Source of the DNA: JAFDWI01 sp964449375
GTDB taxonomy: Bacteria; Actinomycetota; Acidimicrobiia; Acidimicrobiales; Iamiaceae
Assembly (NCBI GenBank): GCA_964449375.1
Contig: CAYVAS010000004.1
Coordinates: 9,784 to 73,783 of the forward strand
Reading direction: 5' to 3'
DNA: 64,000 nt
The notes under the pieces are model-generated. The model worked only from the letters and a program-made list of their open reading frames with translations, was not told the DNA's origin and searched no databases. Positions 1-8,712 of this stretch are shown here, in pieces (the stretch's first letter is position 1; each line of letters begins with the position of its first letter). Position numbers and translations under genes: made by a program.

Positions 1-1
1 A

Positions 2-478
2 CGCCGAGCCACCCCCCGGGGATTCGCCCAGCAGATGTTCAAGTACGGGCGGGGTCGGGGGCAGTTGTCGGTGCGACGCCCCCGCGACATCCGCCTGCCC
101 TTCCTCGTTCCCACCCTGCTGGTCCTGTACCTGCTCGCCACCCCACTGCTGACCTGGGCGTTCGGCCCGGTCGCGCTTGTCGGCGTGGTGGCGTACCTGG
201 CCGTGACCCTCGCCGGGGCGGTGCGCATCGCGCTCACGCTGCGTCGACCGTCCGAGCTGCCCCTGGCCTGGGCCCTGATCGTCGGCATGCACCTGTGCTA
301 CGGCGCCGGGTTCCTCCGGGGTGTGCTGTCGCGCCGCACCCCCGTGGCCGAGGCCCGCGCCCGGGCGTGGCACGGACCCGACGTGGCCCAGATCCTGGGT
401 CAGCGCCGGATGCGCGGCGTCGAGCCGAACCTCGCCCGCGTCGAGGACCGGGTGGCCGCCGACACGCTCCCCGAGTGA
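2..478 (+). CDS. Glycosyltransferase family 2, C-terminal part (ExoA/WbbL-like)
   Basis: The gene begins before the window; the frame is open from base 2 and about 158 residues are visible. A basic stretch (FAQQMFKYGRGRG) is followed by hydrophobic segments (LVPTLLVLYLLATPLL, ALVGVVAYLAVTLAGAV, and WALIVGMHLCYGAGFL). This basic-then-membrane tail is typical of membrane-bound GT2 enzymes such as ExoA that act on lipid-linked sugars at the inner membrane face. The catalytic GT-A domain is not in the window, so the assignment rests on the tail and on the following polysaccharide exporter. The stop overlaps the next start (GTGA), indicating one operon. Confidence 0.6.
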   Translation, partial: RRATPRGFAQQMFKYGRGRGQLSVRRPRDIRLPFLVPTLLVLYLLATPLLTWAFGPVALVGVVAYLAVTLAGAVRIALTLRRPSELPLAWALIVGMHLCYGAGFLRGVLSRRTPVAEARARAWHGPDVAQILGQRRMRGVEPNLARVEDRVAADTLPE

Positions 479-1260
479 CCCGTCCGGCGCTGCGCATCGA
501 CGACCTGTGGGTCACCTACCGCACCCGCTCCCGGCTGGGGTGGCGACGTTCGGGTGGCCACGACGCACTGCGGGGCGTATCACTCCGGGTCCACCCGGGC
601 ACCTGTCTGGGGGTGGTCGGCGGCAACGGATCGGGGAAGACCACGCTGTTGCAGACCGTGGCCGGCGTGCTCCAGCCGAGCCGGGGACGCATCGAGACCG
701 TCGGTCGGGTGGCGTCGCTGGTGGACCTGTCGGCGGGCTTCCACCGGGACCTCACCGGTCACGAGAACCTGATCATCGGCGGGGTGCTGCTGGGGCTCGA
801 ACGCGCCGAGGTGCGCCGCCGCTACGACGAGATCGTGGCCTTCAGCGGCCTGGAACCCGACGCGTTGGACTGGCCTCTGGCCGCGTACTCCGCCGGCATG
901 GGCCTCCGGCTCGGGTTCTCACTGGTGGTGCATTCTGGTCCCGACGTGCTGCTCGTGGACGAGGTGCTCGCCGTGGGAGACGAGGCGTTTCAGCACCAGT
1001 GCCTGGACCGCATCGCGACCCTGCAGGCGGACGGGTGCGCGATCATGGTCGTGTCCCACGACCTGGACCTGGTGCGGACCCGCTGCGACGAGGTGGCGGT
1101 GCTCGACGCCGGTGAGCTGGTGCTCGTCGACGACGCGGACACCGCGGTCGTCGCGTACCTGCGGGCGGGAGGGCGGCGTGACGCCAGCCCGGCGGACGCC
1201 GGCATCTTCGGCCACCGGGGCCGCAGCGCCGCCGCTCGCCGCGTCAAGGGGGTGCCGTGA
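475..1260 (+). CDS. ABC-2 polysaccharide exporter, ATP-binding subunit (Wzt/TagH type)
   Basis: ATPase of a cell-surface polysaccharide exporter, 261 residues, cytoplasmic. Walker A is GGNGSGKT at about residues 49-56, the signature-like motif is YSAGM, and Walker B is DVLLVDEVLAVGDEAF. The YSAGM signature and the VLAVGDEAFQ string are hallmarks of the Wzt/TagH/RfbE subgroup. It lacks the extra C-terminal carbohydrate-binding domain of long Wzt proteins. I chose GTG 475 because it overlaps the upstream TGA and gives a start just before the ABC domain; an in-frame extension further upstream only shadows the glycosyltransferase gene. It pairs with the permease directly downstream, again with a GTGA overlap. 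Confidence 0.88.
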   Translation: MTRPALRIDDLWVTYRTRSRLGWRRSGGHDALRGVSLRVHPGTCLGVVGGNGSGKTTLLQTVAGVLQPSRGRIETVGRVASLVDLSAGFHRDLTGHENLIIGGVLLGLERAEVRRRYDEIVAFSGLEPDALDWPLAAYSAGMGLRLGFSLVVHSGPDVLLVDEVLAVGDEAFQHQCLDRIATLQADGCAIMVVSHDLDLVRTRCDEVAVLDAGELVLVDDADTAVVAYLRAGGRRDASPADAGIFGHRGRSAAARRVKGVP

Positions 1261-2105
1261 ATCGCACCACCGCACCGGAGCCCGACGCCCAGGTGACCGT
1301 CTATGAGGCGGGCCGGCGCCCCCGGGGCCTGGGCCTGGCCGAGTTCTGGCACCGGCGCGAACTGCTGGGCACCCTGGTGGAGCGCCAGGCCCGACTGCGG
1401 GTCAAGCGCACCCTCTTCGGCGTGGTGTGGCCGGTCGTGTCGCCGCTGTTCCTGCTGGCGTTGTACCTGTTCGTGTTCGGTTCGGTCTTCGACGTGCAGA
1501 TCGAGGACTACGGGGTCTATCTGCTGGTCGGGCTGTTGCCCTGGACCTATCTGGTCCAGGCGGTGCACGACTCGCTGCAGAGCATCTCCTTCGAACCGGA
1601 CCTGGTGCGCCGCGCCCCGTTTCCCCTGCACTTCCTGCCCATCGCCCGGGTGACGGTGATGACCGTGCCGTTCCTGGGCCTGCTGGTCGCCGCGGTGTGC
1701 TATCTGGGGCTGATCCACCCCCGGGGCCTGACATGGTCCACGTTGCCGGCCCTCGTGCTACCGGTGGCCTCGGTGATCCTGCTGGTCACCGCGATCTCGA
1801 TGCTGCTCGCGCTGCTGGACGTGTTCAACCGCGACTTCCGCTACGTGTTGAACAACCTGTTGACCGTGTGGTTCTTTCTGGTGCCGATCGTGTACCACCG
1901 CGAGATGGTGAGCGGCCCGATCGAGACCGTCACCACCGCGGATCCGATGCGCTGGATCATCCAACAGTTCCGCGACGTGCTGTACGCGGGCCGCATCGAC
2001 GACTGGTTCGCGCCGTTGGCCACCCTGGCGGCGTGCGCGGCGCTGTTCGTGCTGGCGCTGCAACTGTTCCGACGCCTGGCCGTCGACCTCGCCAAGGAGG
2101 TCTAG
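1257..2105 (+). CDS. ABC-2 polysaccharide exporter, permease subunit (Wzm/TagG type)
   Basis: Integral membrane partner of the preceding ATPase, 282 residues. A cytoplasmic N-terminus (LAEFWHRRELLGTLVERQ) leads into about six hydrophobic segments, for example PLFLLALYLFVFGSVF and VSVILLVTAISMLLALLDV-like stretches. The segment FNRDFRYVLNNLLTVWFFL is typical of the ABC2_membrane family. It would export an undecaprenyl-linked polysaccharide made by the neighbouring glycosyltransferases. The start is GTG 1257, overlapping the ATPase stop. The export substrate cannot be told from sequence alone. Confidence 0.87.
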   Translation: MNRTTAPEPDAQVTVYEAGRRPRGLGLAEFWHRRELLGTLVERQARLRVKRTLFGVVWPVVSPLFLLALYLFVFGSVFDVQIEDYGVYLLVGLLPWTYLVQAVHDSLQSISFEPDLVRRAPFPLHFLPIARVTVMTVPFLGLLVAAVCYLGLIHPRGLTWSTLPALVLPVASVILLVTAISMLLALLDVFNRDFRYVLNNLLTVWFFLVPIVYHREMVSGPIETVTTADPMRWIIQQFRDVLYAGRIDDWFAPLATLAACAALFVLALQLFRRLAVDLAKEV

Positions 2106-2120
2106 GCGGTGTCGGCGGCA

Positions 2121-2891
2121 TCAGAGGGGCGTGGCGTGCACCGCGACGAAGTGGCCGCTCAATCCGGCGACGCGGGTGGAGGCCAACCGGTCGAGGCGGG
2201 GCAGGACCCGCCGTTCGTACCACGACCACGCCGCCAGGCGGGTGCCCACCACGTGAGGCGCGTGCAGCAGGTGCACGCTGGAGCGCACCTTCCAGCCGGT
2301 GCGCTCCAACGCGTCACGGGTGCCGGCGGCGTCGTGGGTGGCTCCCACCGCGAAGGGCACCAGTCCGGTGCGTCGGGCAACGGGTGCGGGCAGGGCGTTG
2401 CGCAACCTGACGAGGGGGTTGCGGGCGTTGTCGAGGGTCAGGATCAGGTGCCCGTCGGCGGCGACGACCCGACGGAACTCGGCCAGGGCGACGTCGATCT
2501 GGGCAGGGTCGTCGAAGTGGTCGAGCGTGGAGGTGGACAGGATGCCGTCCAGGGCGCCGCCGCGGATCGGCAACGCACGCACGTCGCAGGCCAGCACCTG
2601 GGCGGTGCCGGCGTGCTGGGCGGCCGCGGCCACCTGGGGCGACAGGTCCGAACCGATCCAGGTCGCCGCACCCAGATGCGGCAGCAGCGCCCGGTGGGAG
2701 CTGCGCTCCTCGAACAGGTCGGTCTTGAGCCACACGCCCCGCGGTCGACCGATCCACGCCTCGATCAGGTCCAGATGCGCCCGACGGGCGTGGCGCCGCC
2801 AGCCCGCGGGCAGCGCGTCGCGTTGGTCGGCGGTCTGGTCCCAGTAGCCCACGTCGGCGGGGTCGTCGATGTCGGCCGGCACCGTCAGCAA
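2121..2891 (-). CDS. SAM-dependent class I methyltransferase
   Basis: A methyltransferase of 256 residues on the opposite strand, inside the polysaccharide cluster. A GSDLSPQ strand-loop resembles a nucleotide-binding acidic loop, ACDVRALPI is a motif II-like strand, and STSTLDHFDDPAQ plus EFRRVVAADGHLILTLDN match motifs III-IV of Methyltransf_11 proteins. The start is read as TTG 2891 because GGGGA lies 8 bases upstream; GTG 2882 is an alternative. The context suggests methylation of a sugar or lipid precursor, but no substrate can be assigned. Its start is 17 bases from the divergent membrane glycosyltransferase. Confidence 0.75.
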   Translation of the reverse strand: MLTVPADIDDPADVGYWDQTADQRDALPAGWRRHARRAHLDLIEAWIGRPRGVWLKTDLFEERSSHRALLPHLGAATWIGSDLSPQVAAAAQHAGTAQVLACDVRALPIRGGALDGILSTSTLDHFDDPAQIDVALAEFRRVVAADGHLILTLDNARNPLVRLRNALPAPVARRTGLVPFAVGATHDAAGTRDALERTGWKVRSSVHLLHAPHVVGTRLAAWSWYERRVLPRLDRLASTRVAGLSGHFVAVHATPL

Positions 2892-2908
2892 GCTAGCGAT
2901 CCCCGACG

Positions 2909-4375
2909 ATGAACGCCCGTCGGCTCCCGGACCGACCGATGGCGGACCGCCTGCCCGTCGCCGTCGCGGTGGGCGCCACGGTGCTCGCGCTGGGGTTGGG
3001 ACTCTGGCAACTCGGCCGGCGCAGCTTCTGGTACGACGAGGCCTTCACGGTCGGGATCGTCGACCGGCCCTTTGGCGATGTGCTCTGGCGCATCACCCAC
3101 TGGGAGGTCAATCAGTCGCCGTACTACCTGTTGTTCACCGGCTGGTTCCGGCTGGGCGACAGCGACGCGTTCCTGCGGTTCTTGTCGGTGCTGTTCGCGG
3201 TCGCCGCGGTGCCGGCGATCTTTCTGCTGGGTCGACGCATCGCCGACGCCCGGGTCGGCGCGGTCGCTGCGGTGCTGCTGGCACTGCATCCCCTGGCGGT
3301 GCAGTGGGGCCAGCAACTCCGGGCATACTCGATGGTGCTGTTCGGGGTGATCGTCGCGACGATCCTGCTGTTGCGGGCCGTGGAGCGGCCCGAGGACCCC
3401 CGCCGGGCGATCCTCTACGCCGTGGTCGCCGCGGTGACGATCTACACCCAGTTCTTCGCCCTGTTGGTGGTGCTGGCCCACCTGGGCTGGGTGGCGCTGT
3501 TGCGGCCGGTGCCCCGGCGGGTCGTGGCCGCCTCGGTGGCAGCGATCGGGGTGTTGGTTCTGCCCCTGGGGTGGTATCTGGCGACCTATTCGGGCGATCC
3601 CCTGGCGTGGGTCGCCGACGCCACCGACAACCTGGGGGTCGTCGCCCGCGGCCTGACCGGAGGTCACCTCGACAACGTCGCCATCTACGGAGCGGCGGTC
3701 GCCGTGGGCGGTTCGATGCTGTGGTGGCACCTGCGGAGCAGCGAGGACGATCCGCGCACGCTGCCCCACTGGAAGGGCGTGCTGCCGGTGCTGTGGCTCA
3801 CGGTGCCGCTGGTGGTGACCCTGGTGGTGAGCTTCACGGTCAAGCCGCTTCTCGAGACGCGCTTTCTGATCGTGGTGGTACCCGCGCTGGTGCTGGTCGC
3901 CGCGTACGGGTTGTGCCGGGTGCCCTGGCGCAGCGTGGCCGTGGCGTTGGGCCTGGCCCTGGTGGTCGGGTCGGTGCACGGGTTGCACACCTGGTACACC
4001 GCGCCGTCACTGGAGGACTGGCGGGCCGCGGTACCGGTGGCGCTCACAGAGACCGGCGACGACGGGGAGCTCGTGCTCGAACCTCGTTTGAGCCTGTTCG
4101 CGGTTCGTCACTACCGGCCCGACGGTGCCGAGATGCGCCTGTTCGACCCCGAGGTCGCCGACCAGGACCCACCGCCCCGACTGGTGGAGTTGATCCGCGA
4201 CGCGCAACGACCCCGGGAGCTGGATCCGCTCTACGAGTTGTGGCGCGGGACCCACTACGACCTGGTCGACACGCGACACTTCGAAGGTCTGACCATGCGG
4301 ATCTTCCAGGCCCGCGCCGCGTCGCCGGACCGCGCCGTGACCGGCTCGCACGGATCGCCCGGGCCCGGGTCGTGA
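2909..4375 (+). CDS. GT-C membrane glycosyltransferase, PMT/ArnT (GT39)-like
   Basis: A 488-residue polytopic protein with about nine hydrophobic segments and a C-terminal soluble domain from about residue 370. The first extracytoplasmic loop carries WYDEAF, the acidic motif typical of GT-C enzymes that use polyprenyl-phosphate sugars; QSPYYLLF and YLLFTGWF follow, as in GT39 or GT83 proteins. It would transfer a lipid-linked sugar outside the membrane. Donor and acceptor are unknown. The stop overlaps the next gene (GTGA), linking it to the adenylating enzyme. Confidence 0.78.
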   Translation: MNARRLPDRPMADRLPVAVAVGATVLALGLGLWQLGRRSFWYDEAFTVGIVDRPFGDVLWRITHWEVNQSPYYLLFTGWFRLGDSDAFLRFLSVLFAVAAVPAIFLLGRRIADARVGAVAAVLLALHPLAVQWGQQLRAYSMVLFGVIVATILLLRAVERPEDPRRAILYAVVAAVTIYTQFFALLVVLAHLGWVALLRPVPRRVVAASVAAIGVLVLPLGWYLATYSGDPLAWVADATDNLGVVARGLTGGHLDNVAIYGAAVAVGGSMLWWHLRSSEDDPRTLPHWKGVLPVLWLTVPLVVTLVVSFTVKPLLETRFLIVVVPALVLVAAYGLCRVPWRSVAVALGLALVVGSVHGLHTWYTAPSLEDWRAAVPVALTETGDDGELVLEPRLSLFAVRHYRPDGAEMRLFDPEVADQDPPPRLVELIRDAQRPRELDPLYELWRGTHYDLVDTRHFEGLTMRIFQARAASPDRAVTGSHGSPGPGS

Positions 4376-5829
4376 CCCCACCGCTCACCCCGTCGAGGGT
4401 GACCCAGGCGCGCATCGCGCTGGCGCTGAGGCGCCGCCTGGGCGGTCTGGCGCGTCTGGACCGCGCCGACCCCGACACCCGGGAAGCCCGGGCCGCCGAG
4501 CGTCTCGCCGCCGCGCTGGACCACGCCGCAGCCCGGTCGCCCTACTACCGGCAGCGGGTCGCGCCCGGGGCGTCGTCGGGTCCGTTGTCGGCGTGGCCGG
4601 TCGTCGACAAGGCCGACCTGGTCGGGTCCTTCGACGAGCTGGTCACCGACCGGGGTCTGCGCCGCGCCGACCTCGAAGCGCGCCTGGCCCGGGACGCGGA
4701 CACCGAAGGCGACGAACCCGGCAGGCGGCGCGCGGTCCCGACTCGGCGGGGGCGCGCGGAGCGCTACCGCCTGGCGATGTCCAGCGGCACCTCCGGGATG
4801 CCGGGGATCCTGGCCTTCGACGAACGCGAATGGGTCGGGTTGATCGCGAATGCGGCCCGCGCCCGGGCGCTGGCCGGGCCCGGACCGCGGGGACCGGCCC
4901 GCTCGGCCAAGGTGGGGTCGCCGTCGCGCTGGCATCTGTCCACCCAGGTGCCCGCCACTCTGGCGGATCCCCGCGCGCCGAGCCTGGCGCTGGACGCGGC
5001 CCGACCGATCGACCGGATCGTGGACGAGCTGAACGCCTGGAAACCCGCGGTCCTGAGCGCCTACCCCTCCGTGCTGCGTCACCTCCTCGCCGCCGGGCAG
5101 GCCGGGTCGCTCCACGTCGCGCCCGAGCGCGTCTTCTCCTCGGGGGAATACCTGAGTTCCGCCACCCGACAGCTCGCCCGGTCGGTATGGGGCGTGGAGA
5201 TCTTCGACCAGTACGTGGCGACCGAGGCCGGCTTCGTGGCCAGCCAGTGCCCGACCCACGACGGGCTCCACGTTCTGGACGAGCACGTGGTCGTCGAGGT
5301 GGTCGACGACCGGGGCGAACCGTGTGCGCCCGGACAGACGGGCACGGTGCTGGTCACCGTGCTGGACGCGCGGACCGTGCCGCTGATCCGCTACCGGATC
5401 GGCGACCGGGCGGCGCTCGCCGCGGGGCCGTGCGCCTGTGGCCGGGCCGGACCACGGTTGACGTCGGTCGAGGGATCGGACCGTGAAATGCTGTGGCTTC
5501 GCGCCGCCCCGGGATCAGCGGATGCCGGCGACGACGGGATGGTCGGGGTGCACCCGGTGACGGTCACCGCGGAGCTCGACCGCCAGCCGGTGGGTTCCTG
5601 GATCGTCCACCACCGTCCCGATGTGTTGCGGGTGCGCATCGCCGCGCCGGGACCGGCCTTCGACCCCGACACGTTACGCGCCGATCTGGGCGCGGCGTTG
5701 ACCCGCGCCGGGGCCGACCCGACGATCGCGATTCGCGTCGAACACGTCGAGTCGATCCCGACGGGCCCGGGAGGCAAGGCGTCCCGTTTCGGTCCGCTCG
5801 GAGAGGACTCCGGGGTCACCGGGCTCTGA
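4372..5829 (+). CDS. AMP-forming ligase, phenylacetate-CoA ligase/CapK-like
   Basis: A 485-residue member of the ANL adenylating superfamily. It has the phosphate-binding loop SSGTSG at residues 137-142, a SSGEYLS motif, an acceptor motif YVATEAGFVASQC and YRIGDRA near the hinge. A Cys pair (GPCACGRAG) precedes the C-terminal domain, as in PaaK-like proteins. Within a polysaccharide cluster this family is often annotated CapK; the true carboxylate substrate is unknown. The start is GTG 4372, overlapping the GT-C stop; longer in-frame reading upstream runs antisense-like through the GT-C gene and was ignored. Confidence 0.82.
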   Translation: MTPPLTPSRVTQARIALALRRRLGGLARLDRADPDTREARAAERLAAALDHAAARSPYYRQRVAPGASSGPLSAWPVVDKADLVGSFDELVTDRGLRRADLEARLARDADTEGDEPGRRRAVPTRRGRAERYRLAMSSGTSGMPGILAFDEREWVGLIANAARARALAGPGPRGPARSAKVGSPSRWHLSTQVPATLADPRAPSLALDAARPIDRIVDELNAWKPAVLSAYPSVLRHLLAAGQAGSLHVAPERVFSSGEYLSSATRQLARSVWGVEIFDQYVATEAGFVASQCPTHDGLHVLDEHVVVEVVDDRGEPCAPGQTGTVLVTVLDARTVPLIRYRIGDRAALAAGPCACGRAGPRLTSVEGSDREMLWLRAAPGSADAGDDGMVGVHPVTVTAELDRQPVGSWIVHHRPDVLRVRIAAPGPAFDPDTLRADLGAALTRAGADPTIAIRVEHVESIPTGPGGKASRFGPLGEDSGVTGL

Positions 5830-5854
5830 GGCCACGCTCGAGGGGTGGGCCCCT

Positions 5855-7417
5855 TCAGCCGGTGTAGGCGCCGGGTCGCTGCTCGGGCGCCGGCCCCTCC
5901 GGCGCAGACCCGCCGGACCTCGGAGGGGGAACGGAGGCGTCGAGGGTGGAATCCGCAGGAGCGGGTTCGCCAGGACCGGACACCTCGACGACGGCTCCGG
6001 AACCGCCGGGTTTCCGCGAGAGCTCCACGGTCCGCGGGGTGGACCGCAGGAACACCGCGGCACCCACCGCGACCGTGGCGAGCACAGCCCCGATGAGGAA
6101 GGCCGCGTTCATGTCGGCCGGTTCGCCGGTACCGCCGTAGGTCGCCACCATCGCGGTGACTCCCAGTCCGGATCCGAGCTGCCACGCCATCCTTTGCGAT
6201 GCGGCGGCCACGCCCAGGTCCTTCTCCTCGACCGCGTTGGCGACCGACACCGACATGATCGGTTCGGTTCCGCCGTTGCCCATCCCCTGCAGGGCCAGGC
6301 CGATCAGCACCACGGCGATCGACTCGGTCAGGGTGCCCAAACCCAGGATCAGCATGGCGACCGCCACCAGGCCGGTACCCACGATGCCCACGGGACGTTC
6401 GCCGAGCCGACTGCCCAGATGTCCTGCGATCGGTGAGGAACCACTGAAGACCGCGGTCCGGGCGAGCAGCAGCAACGACACCGCCCACAGGGCGTAACCG
6501 AAGATGTCCTGCAGCATCAGCGGGGCGACGGCGAAGGCCCCCATGTAGGCGGCGCCGGCGAAGGCCGATCCGATCAATCCCGCGGTGAAGTTCCGACGGC
6601 GGAAGAACCCGAGTGGGAGCAGCGGGTACCGGGCGCGGCGCTCCACGAAGACGAACAGCGCGAACCCGATCAGGCCGAGCGCGCCGGCGATCAGTACCAC
6701 CGGAGTCGGACCGACCTCGGGCAACTGGTTCAGGGCGAACATGACCCCGCCGGCTCCCATCGCGAGGCTGAGGGCCCCGGGAATGTCGAAGCCCACGTCG
6801 GTGCGGCGGGGGGTCTCGCGCAGCACCAGGTAGGCGAAGAACACCGCGAGGCCGGCACCGACGGACTGGATGACGAAGACCGGCCGCCACCCCCAGGCGT
6901 CGACCATGGGGCCACCGGCGATCAGACCCACCGCCGGAGCTCCCGCGGCGACCAGCGCCCACCATCCCAGCGCCTTGACTCGTTCGCCGGCCGGGGTCAC
7001 TCCCATGATCAGCGCCATCGACGCAGGCATGGTCGCCGCGCCGATCACGGTGGCGGCGGTACGCAGACCGATCAACGACAGCGGGTCCCACGCCAACGCG
7101 GTCGCGGCGGTCACCACGGTGGCGACGCTGAATCCCAGGAGGAAGATGCGGCGGTGACCGTAGAGATCTCCGAGTTTGCCGAGCACCGGCAGCGCGACGG
7201 CCGAGCCGATCATCGGAGCCGAGATCACCCACGACATCGTGTTGACCGAGGTGCCGAAGTCGTCGGCGATCGGGCCCAACGCGACGGTGAGGATCGTGAC
7301 GGGAAAGGTCGAGGCGAACATGCCCACCAGGGCCGCCCACAACACCCAGCGGGGGTAGTCGTCCCGTTCGGCCAGGCGTCGTTGGACACGCTGGCGCAGA
7401 GCAACGAGACCGGACAC
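5855..7417 (-). CDS. MFS drug transporter, DHA2-like (14 TM)
   Basis: A major facilitator transporter of 520 residues, probably a proton-driven drug or metabolite exporter. Segments such as VGMFASTFPVTILTVALGPI, the motif LGKLGDLYGHRR in loop 2-3, and about 14 hydrophobic helices fit the DHA2 family. The tail after about residue 470 is Pro/Gly-rich and cytoplasmic. I chose GTG 7417 because TAGCGT sits 8 bases upstream, the leaderless arrangement seen repeatedly here; a TTG at 7456 would lie inside an inverted repeat. The gene is divergent from apt and may be controlled by that repeat. Confidence 0.85.
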   Translation of the reverse strand: MSGLVALRQRVQRRLAERDDYPRWVLWAALVGMFASTFPVTILTVALGPIADDFGTSVNTMSWVISAPMIGSAVALPVLGKLGDLYGHRRIFLLGFSVATVVTAATALAWDPLSLIGLRTAATVIGAATMPASMALIMGVTPAGERVKALGWWALVAAGAPAVGLIAGGPMVDAWGWRPVFVIQSVGAGLAVFFAYLVLRETPRRTDVGFDIPGALSLAMGAGGVMFALNQLPEVGPTPVVLIAGALGLIGFALFVFVERRARYPLLPLGFFRRRNFTAGLIGSAFAGAAYMGAFAVAPLMLQDIFGYALWAVSLLLLARTAVFSGSSPIAGHLGSRLGERPVGIVGTGLVAVAMLILGLGTLTESIAVVLIGLALQGMGNGGTEPIMSVSVANAVEEKDLGVAAASQRMAWQLGSGLGVTAMVATYGGTGEPADMNAAFLIGAVLATVAVGAAVFLRSTPRTVELSRKPGGSGAVVEVSGPGEPAPADSTLDASVPPPRSGGSAPEGPAPEQRPGAYTG

Positions 7418-7425
7418 GTCGATCC

Positions 7426-7431
7426 ACGCTA
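7426..7431 (-). promoter_or_regulatory. -10 element of the MFS transporter gene
   Basis: TAGCGT on the minus strand lies 8 bases before GTG 7417, predicting a transcript that begins at or next to the start codon. No convincing -35 box is seen; the inverted repeat at 7447-7464 occupies its place. Confidence 0.45.
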
Positions 7432-7446
7432 CGGCGAGGAACGGAT

Positions 7447-7464
7447 CTTGACCCAACGGTCAAG
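7447..7464. promoter_or_regulatory. Inverted repeat between apt and MFS genes, candidate operator
   Basis: CTTGACC-CAAC-GGTCAAG is a perfect 7-bp-arm inverted repeat with a 4-base spacer. It covers the expected -35 zone of both divergent promoters (TAGCGT on the minus strand, TAGGTT on the plus strand). The half-sites look like TTGACC -35 boxes, but the spacing to either -10 is 24-26 bases, too long, so a repressor site is the better reading. The regulator is unknown. Confidence 0.45.
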
Positions 7465-7477
7465 TCGCGGGTGGGGC

Positions 7478-7483
7478 TAGGTT
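7478..7483 (+). promoter_or_regulatory. -10 element of apt (leaderless)
   Basis: TAGGTT ends 6 bases before ATG 7490, so transcription should start at about the A of the ATG. No ribosome binding site is present between them. Confidence 0.55.
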
Positions 7484-7489
7484 CGCCCC

Positions 7490-8014
7490 ATGCCCACCGG
7501 TGAAGTCCTCCGCGCGCTGATCCGGGACGTCCCCGACTGGCCCACCCCCGGCGTCGGGTTCAAGGACATCACCCCACTGCTGGCCGACCCCGTGGCCTTC
7601 GACGCCACCATCGCCGACCTGTCCGGCCGCTTCACCGGGCAGGGCATCACCAAGGTGCTGGGCATCGAGGCCCGGGGCTTCGTGATCGCCGCGCCCGTCG
7701 CCCTGCGGCTGGGAGCCGGATTCGTACCCGCCCGTAAGCCGGGGAAGCTTCCCTGGCACACCACCACCGAGGAGTACCAGCTCGAGTACGGCACCGACAC
7801 GATCGAGATTCACGACGACGCCATCGCGACCGGCGAGCAGGTGCTGATCATCGACGACGTGATCGCCACGGGAGGCACGGCGGTCGCTGCGATCCGTCTG
7901 GTGGAGTCGGTCGGCGGTGTGGTGGCCGGGCTGGGGTTCGTCCTGGAGTTGGCCTTTCTCGGCGGAGCAGCCAGATTGTCCGCCGAGCACGTCTCCCTGG
8001 TCACCTTCGAGTGA
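7490..8014 (+). CDS. apt: Adenine phosphoribosyltransferase
   Basis: Purine salvage enzyme that makes AMP from adenine and PRPP in the cytosol; 174 residues, the usual length. FKDITPLL near the N-terminus, GIEARGF, and the PRPP loop VLIIDDVIATGGTA (residues 118-131) are diagnostic. RKPGKLPW is the flexible hood motif. The start is ATG 7490, immediately after a leaderless promoter. It is a single-gene unit divergent from the MFS transporter. Confidence 0.97.
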   Translation: MPTGEVLRALIRDVPDWPTPGVGFKDITPLLADPVAFDATIADLSGRFTGQGITKVLGIEARGFVIAAPVALRLGAGFVPARKPGKLPWHTTTEEYQLEYGTDTIEIHDDAIATGEQVLIIDDVIATGGTAVAAIRLVESVGGVVAGLGFVLELAFLGGAARLSAEHVSLVTFE

Positions 8015-8044
8015 GTGCTCATTCGGAGCGGACGCCCACCGGGT

Positions 8045-8599
8045 TCAGATCGCGTCGGTCGCCATGCTCCGCACCTGCTCGACCACCGGTGCGATCGTCG
8101 CCCGGTCGCGGAAGTCGACCACCCCGCCGTAGGTGTCGACGAGCTCCTGTGCATCGGCGTCGCCCTTCTTCGCGTCACGCCCGGCCTTGCGGCGGACCGC
8201 CCACAGCGCCAGGCGATGCAGCGGCGACAACTTCGGGTAGTCGATGCCGCCCCTGAGGTGAAACCACCGCATCCGCGTCCGCAGGCGATCGGAGAAGACC
8301 CGGTCGATCGCACGACGGAACACCTCCTGGTTCTTGGCGTTCGCGGGATCCGAGGCGCCCACGGTCACCCCCACCAGGGGCACTTCCGATGCGCGCTCGG
8401 CCTGAGTCGCGAACGCCTTGGCGCCGAGCAGACCACCGGCGTACATCGGCGTGACGAGCACCGCCACGTCGACGTCGGCGAGGTCAGGTGAACCATCGAC
8501 GGCCAGATCGACCAGATCGGCCCCGAGGTCCTCGGCGATCCACTCGGCATACGTGCGGGCGTGACCGTAGCGTGAGCGGTAGGCGACCAGAGTTCGCAT
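8045..8599 (-). CDS. Flavodoxin-domain protein (HemG-like)
   Basis: A 184-residue flavodoxin-fold protein. The N-terminal TLVAYRSRYGHARTYAEWIAE is cut from a phosphate-binding loop of the flavodoxin_5/HemG kind, which binds FMN, and VAVLVTPMYAGG is the second flavin loop. HemG relatives oxidise protoporphyrinogen IX, but many actinobacterial homologues are of unknown role, so I do not assign that reaction. ATG 8599 was chosen because GGGAGGA lies 5 bases upstream; longer reading to 8668 has no such site. The gene is convergent with apt. Confidence 0.7.
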   Translation of the reverse strand: MRTLVAYRSRYGHARTYAEWIAEDLGADLVDLAVDGSPDLADVDVAVLVTPMYAGGLLGAKAFATQAERASEVPLVGVTVGASDPANAKNQEVFRRAIDRVFSDRLRTRMRWFHLRGGIDYPKLSPLHRLALWAVRRKAGRDAKKGDADAQELVDTYGGVVDFRDRATIAPVVEQVRSMATDAI

Positions 8600-8712
8600 G
8601 GCGGTCCTCCCGGTGGAGTCGTTCCACGCTAGACCCGCGATCGATCGGCTGCATGCGGGTTGCACCACCGCGCCGGAGCGCCGCGGGGTGAGCGCGCACT
8701 AGAACGAGTGGG

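Noticed and set aside
7448..7453. TTGACC read as a -35 box of apt
   Set aside because: The distance to TAGGTT is 24 bases, too long; the sequence fits better as half of an inverted repeat.
5391..7463. 690-codon open frame on the minus strand across the PaaK-like and MFS genes
   Set aside because: It is an out-of-frame shadow of the MFS gene with Arg/Pro-rich low complexity and no motif.
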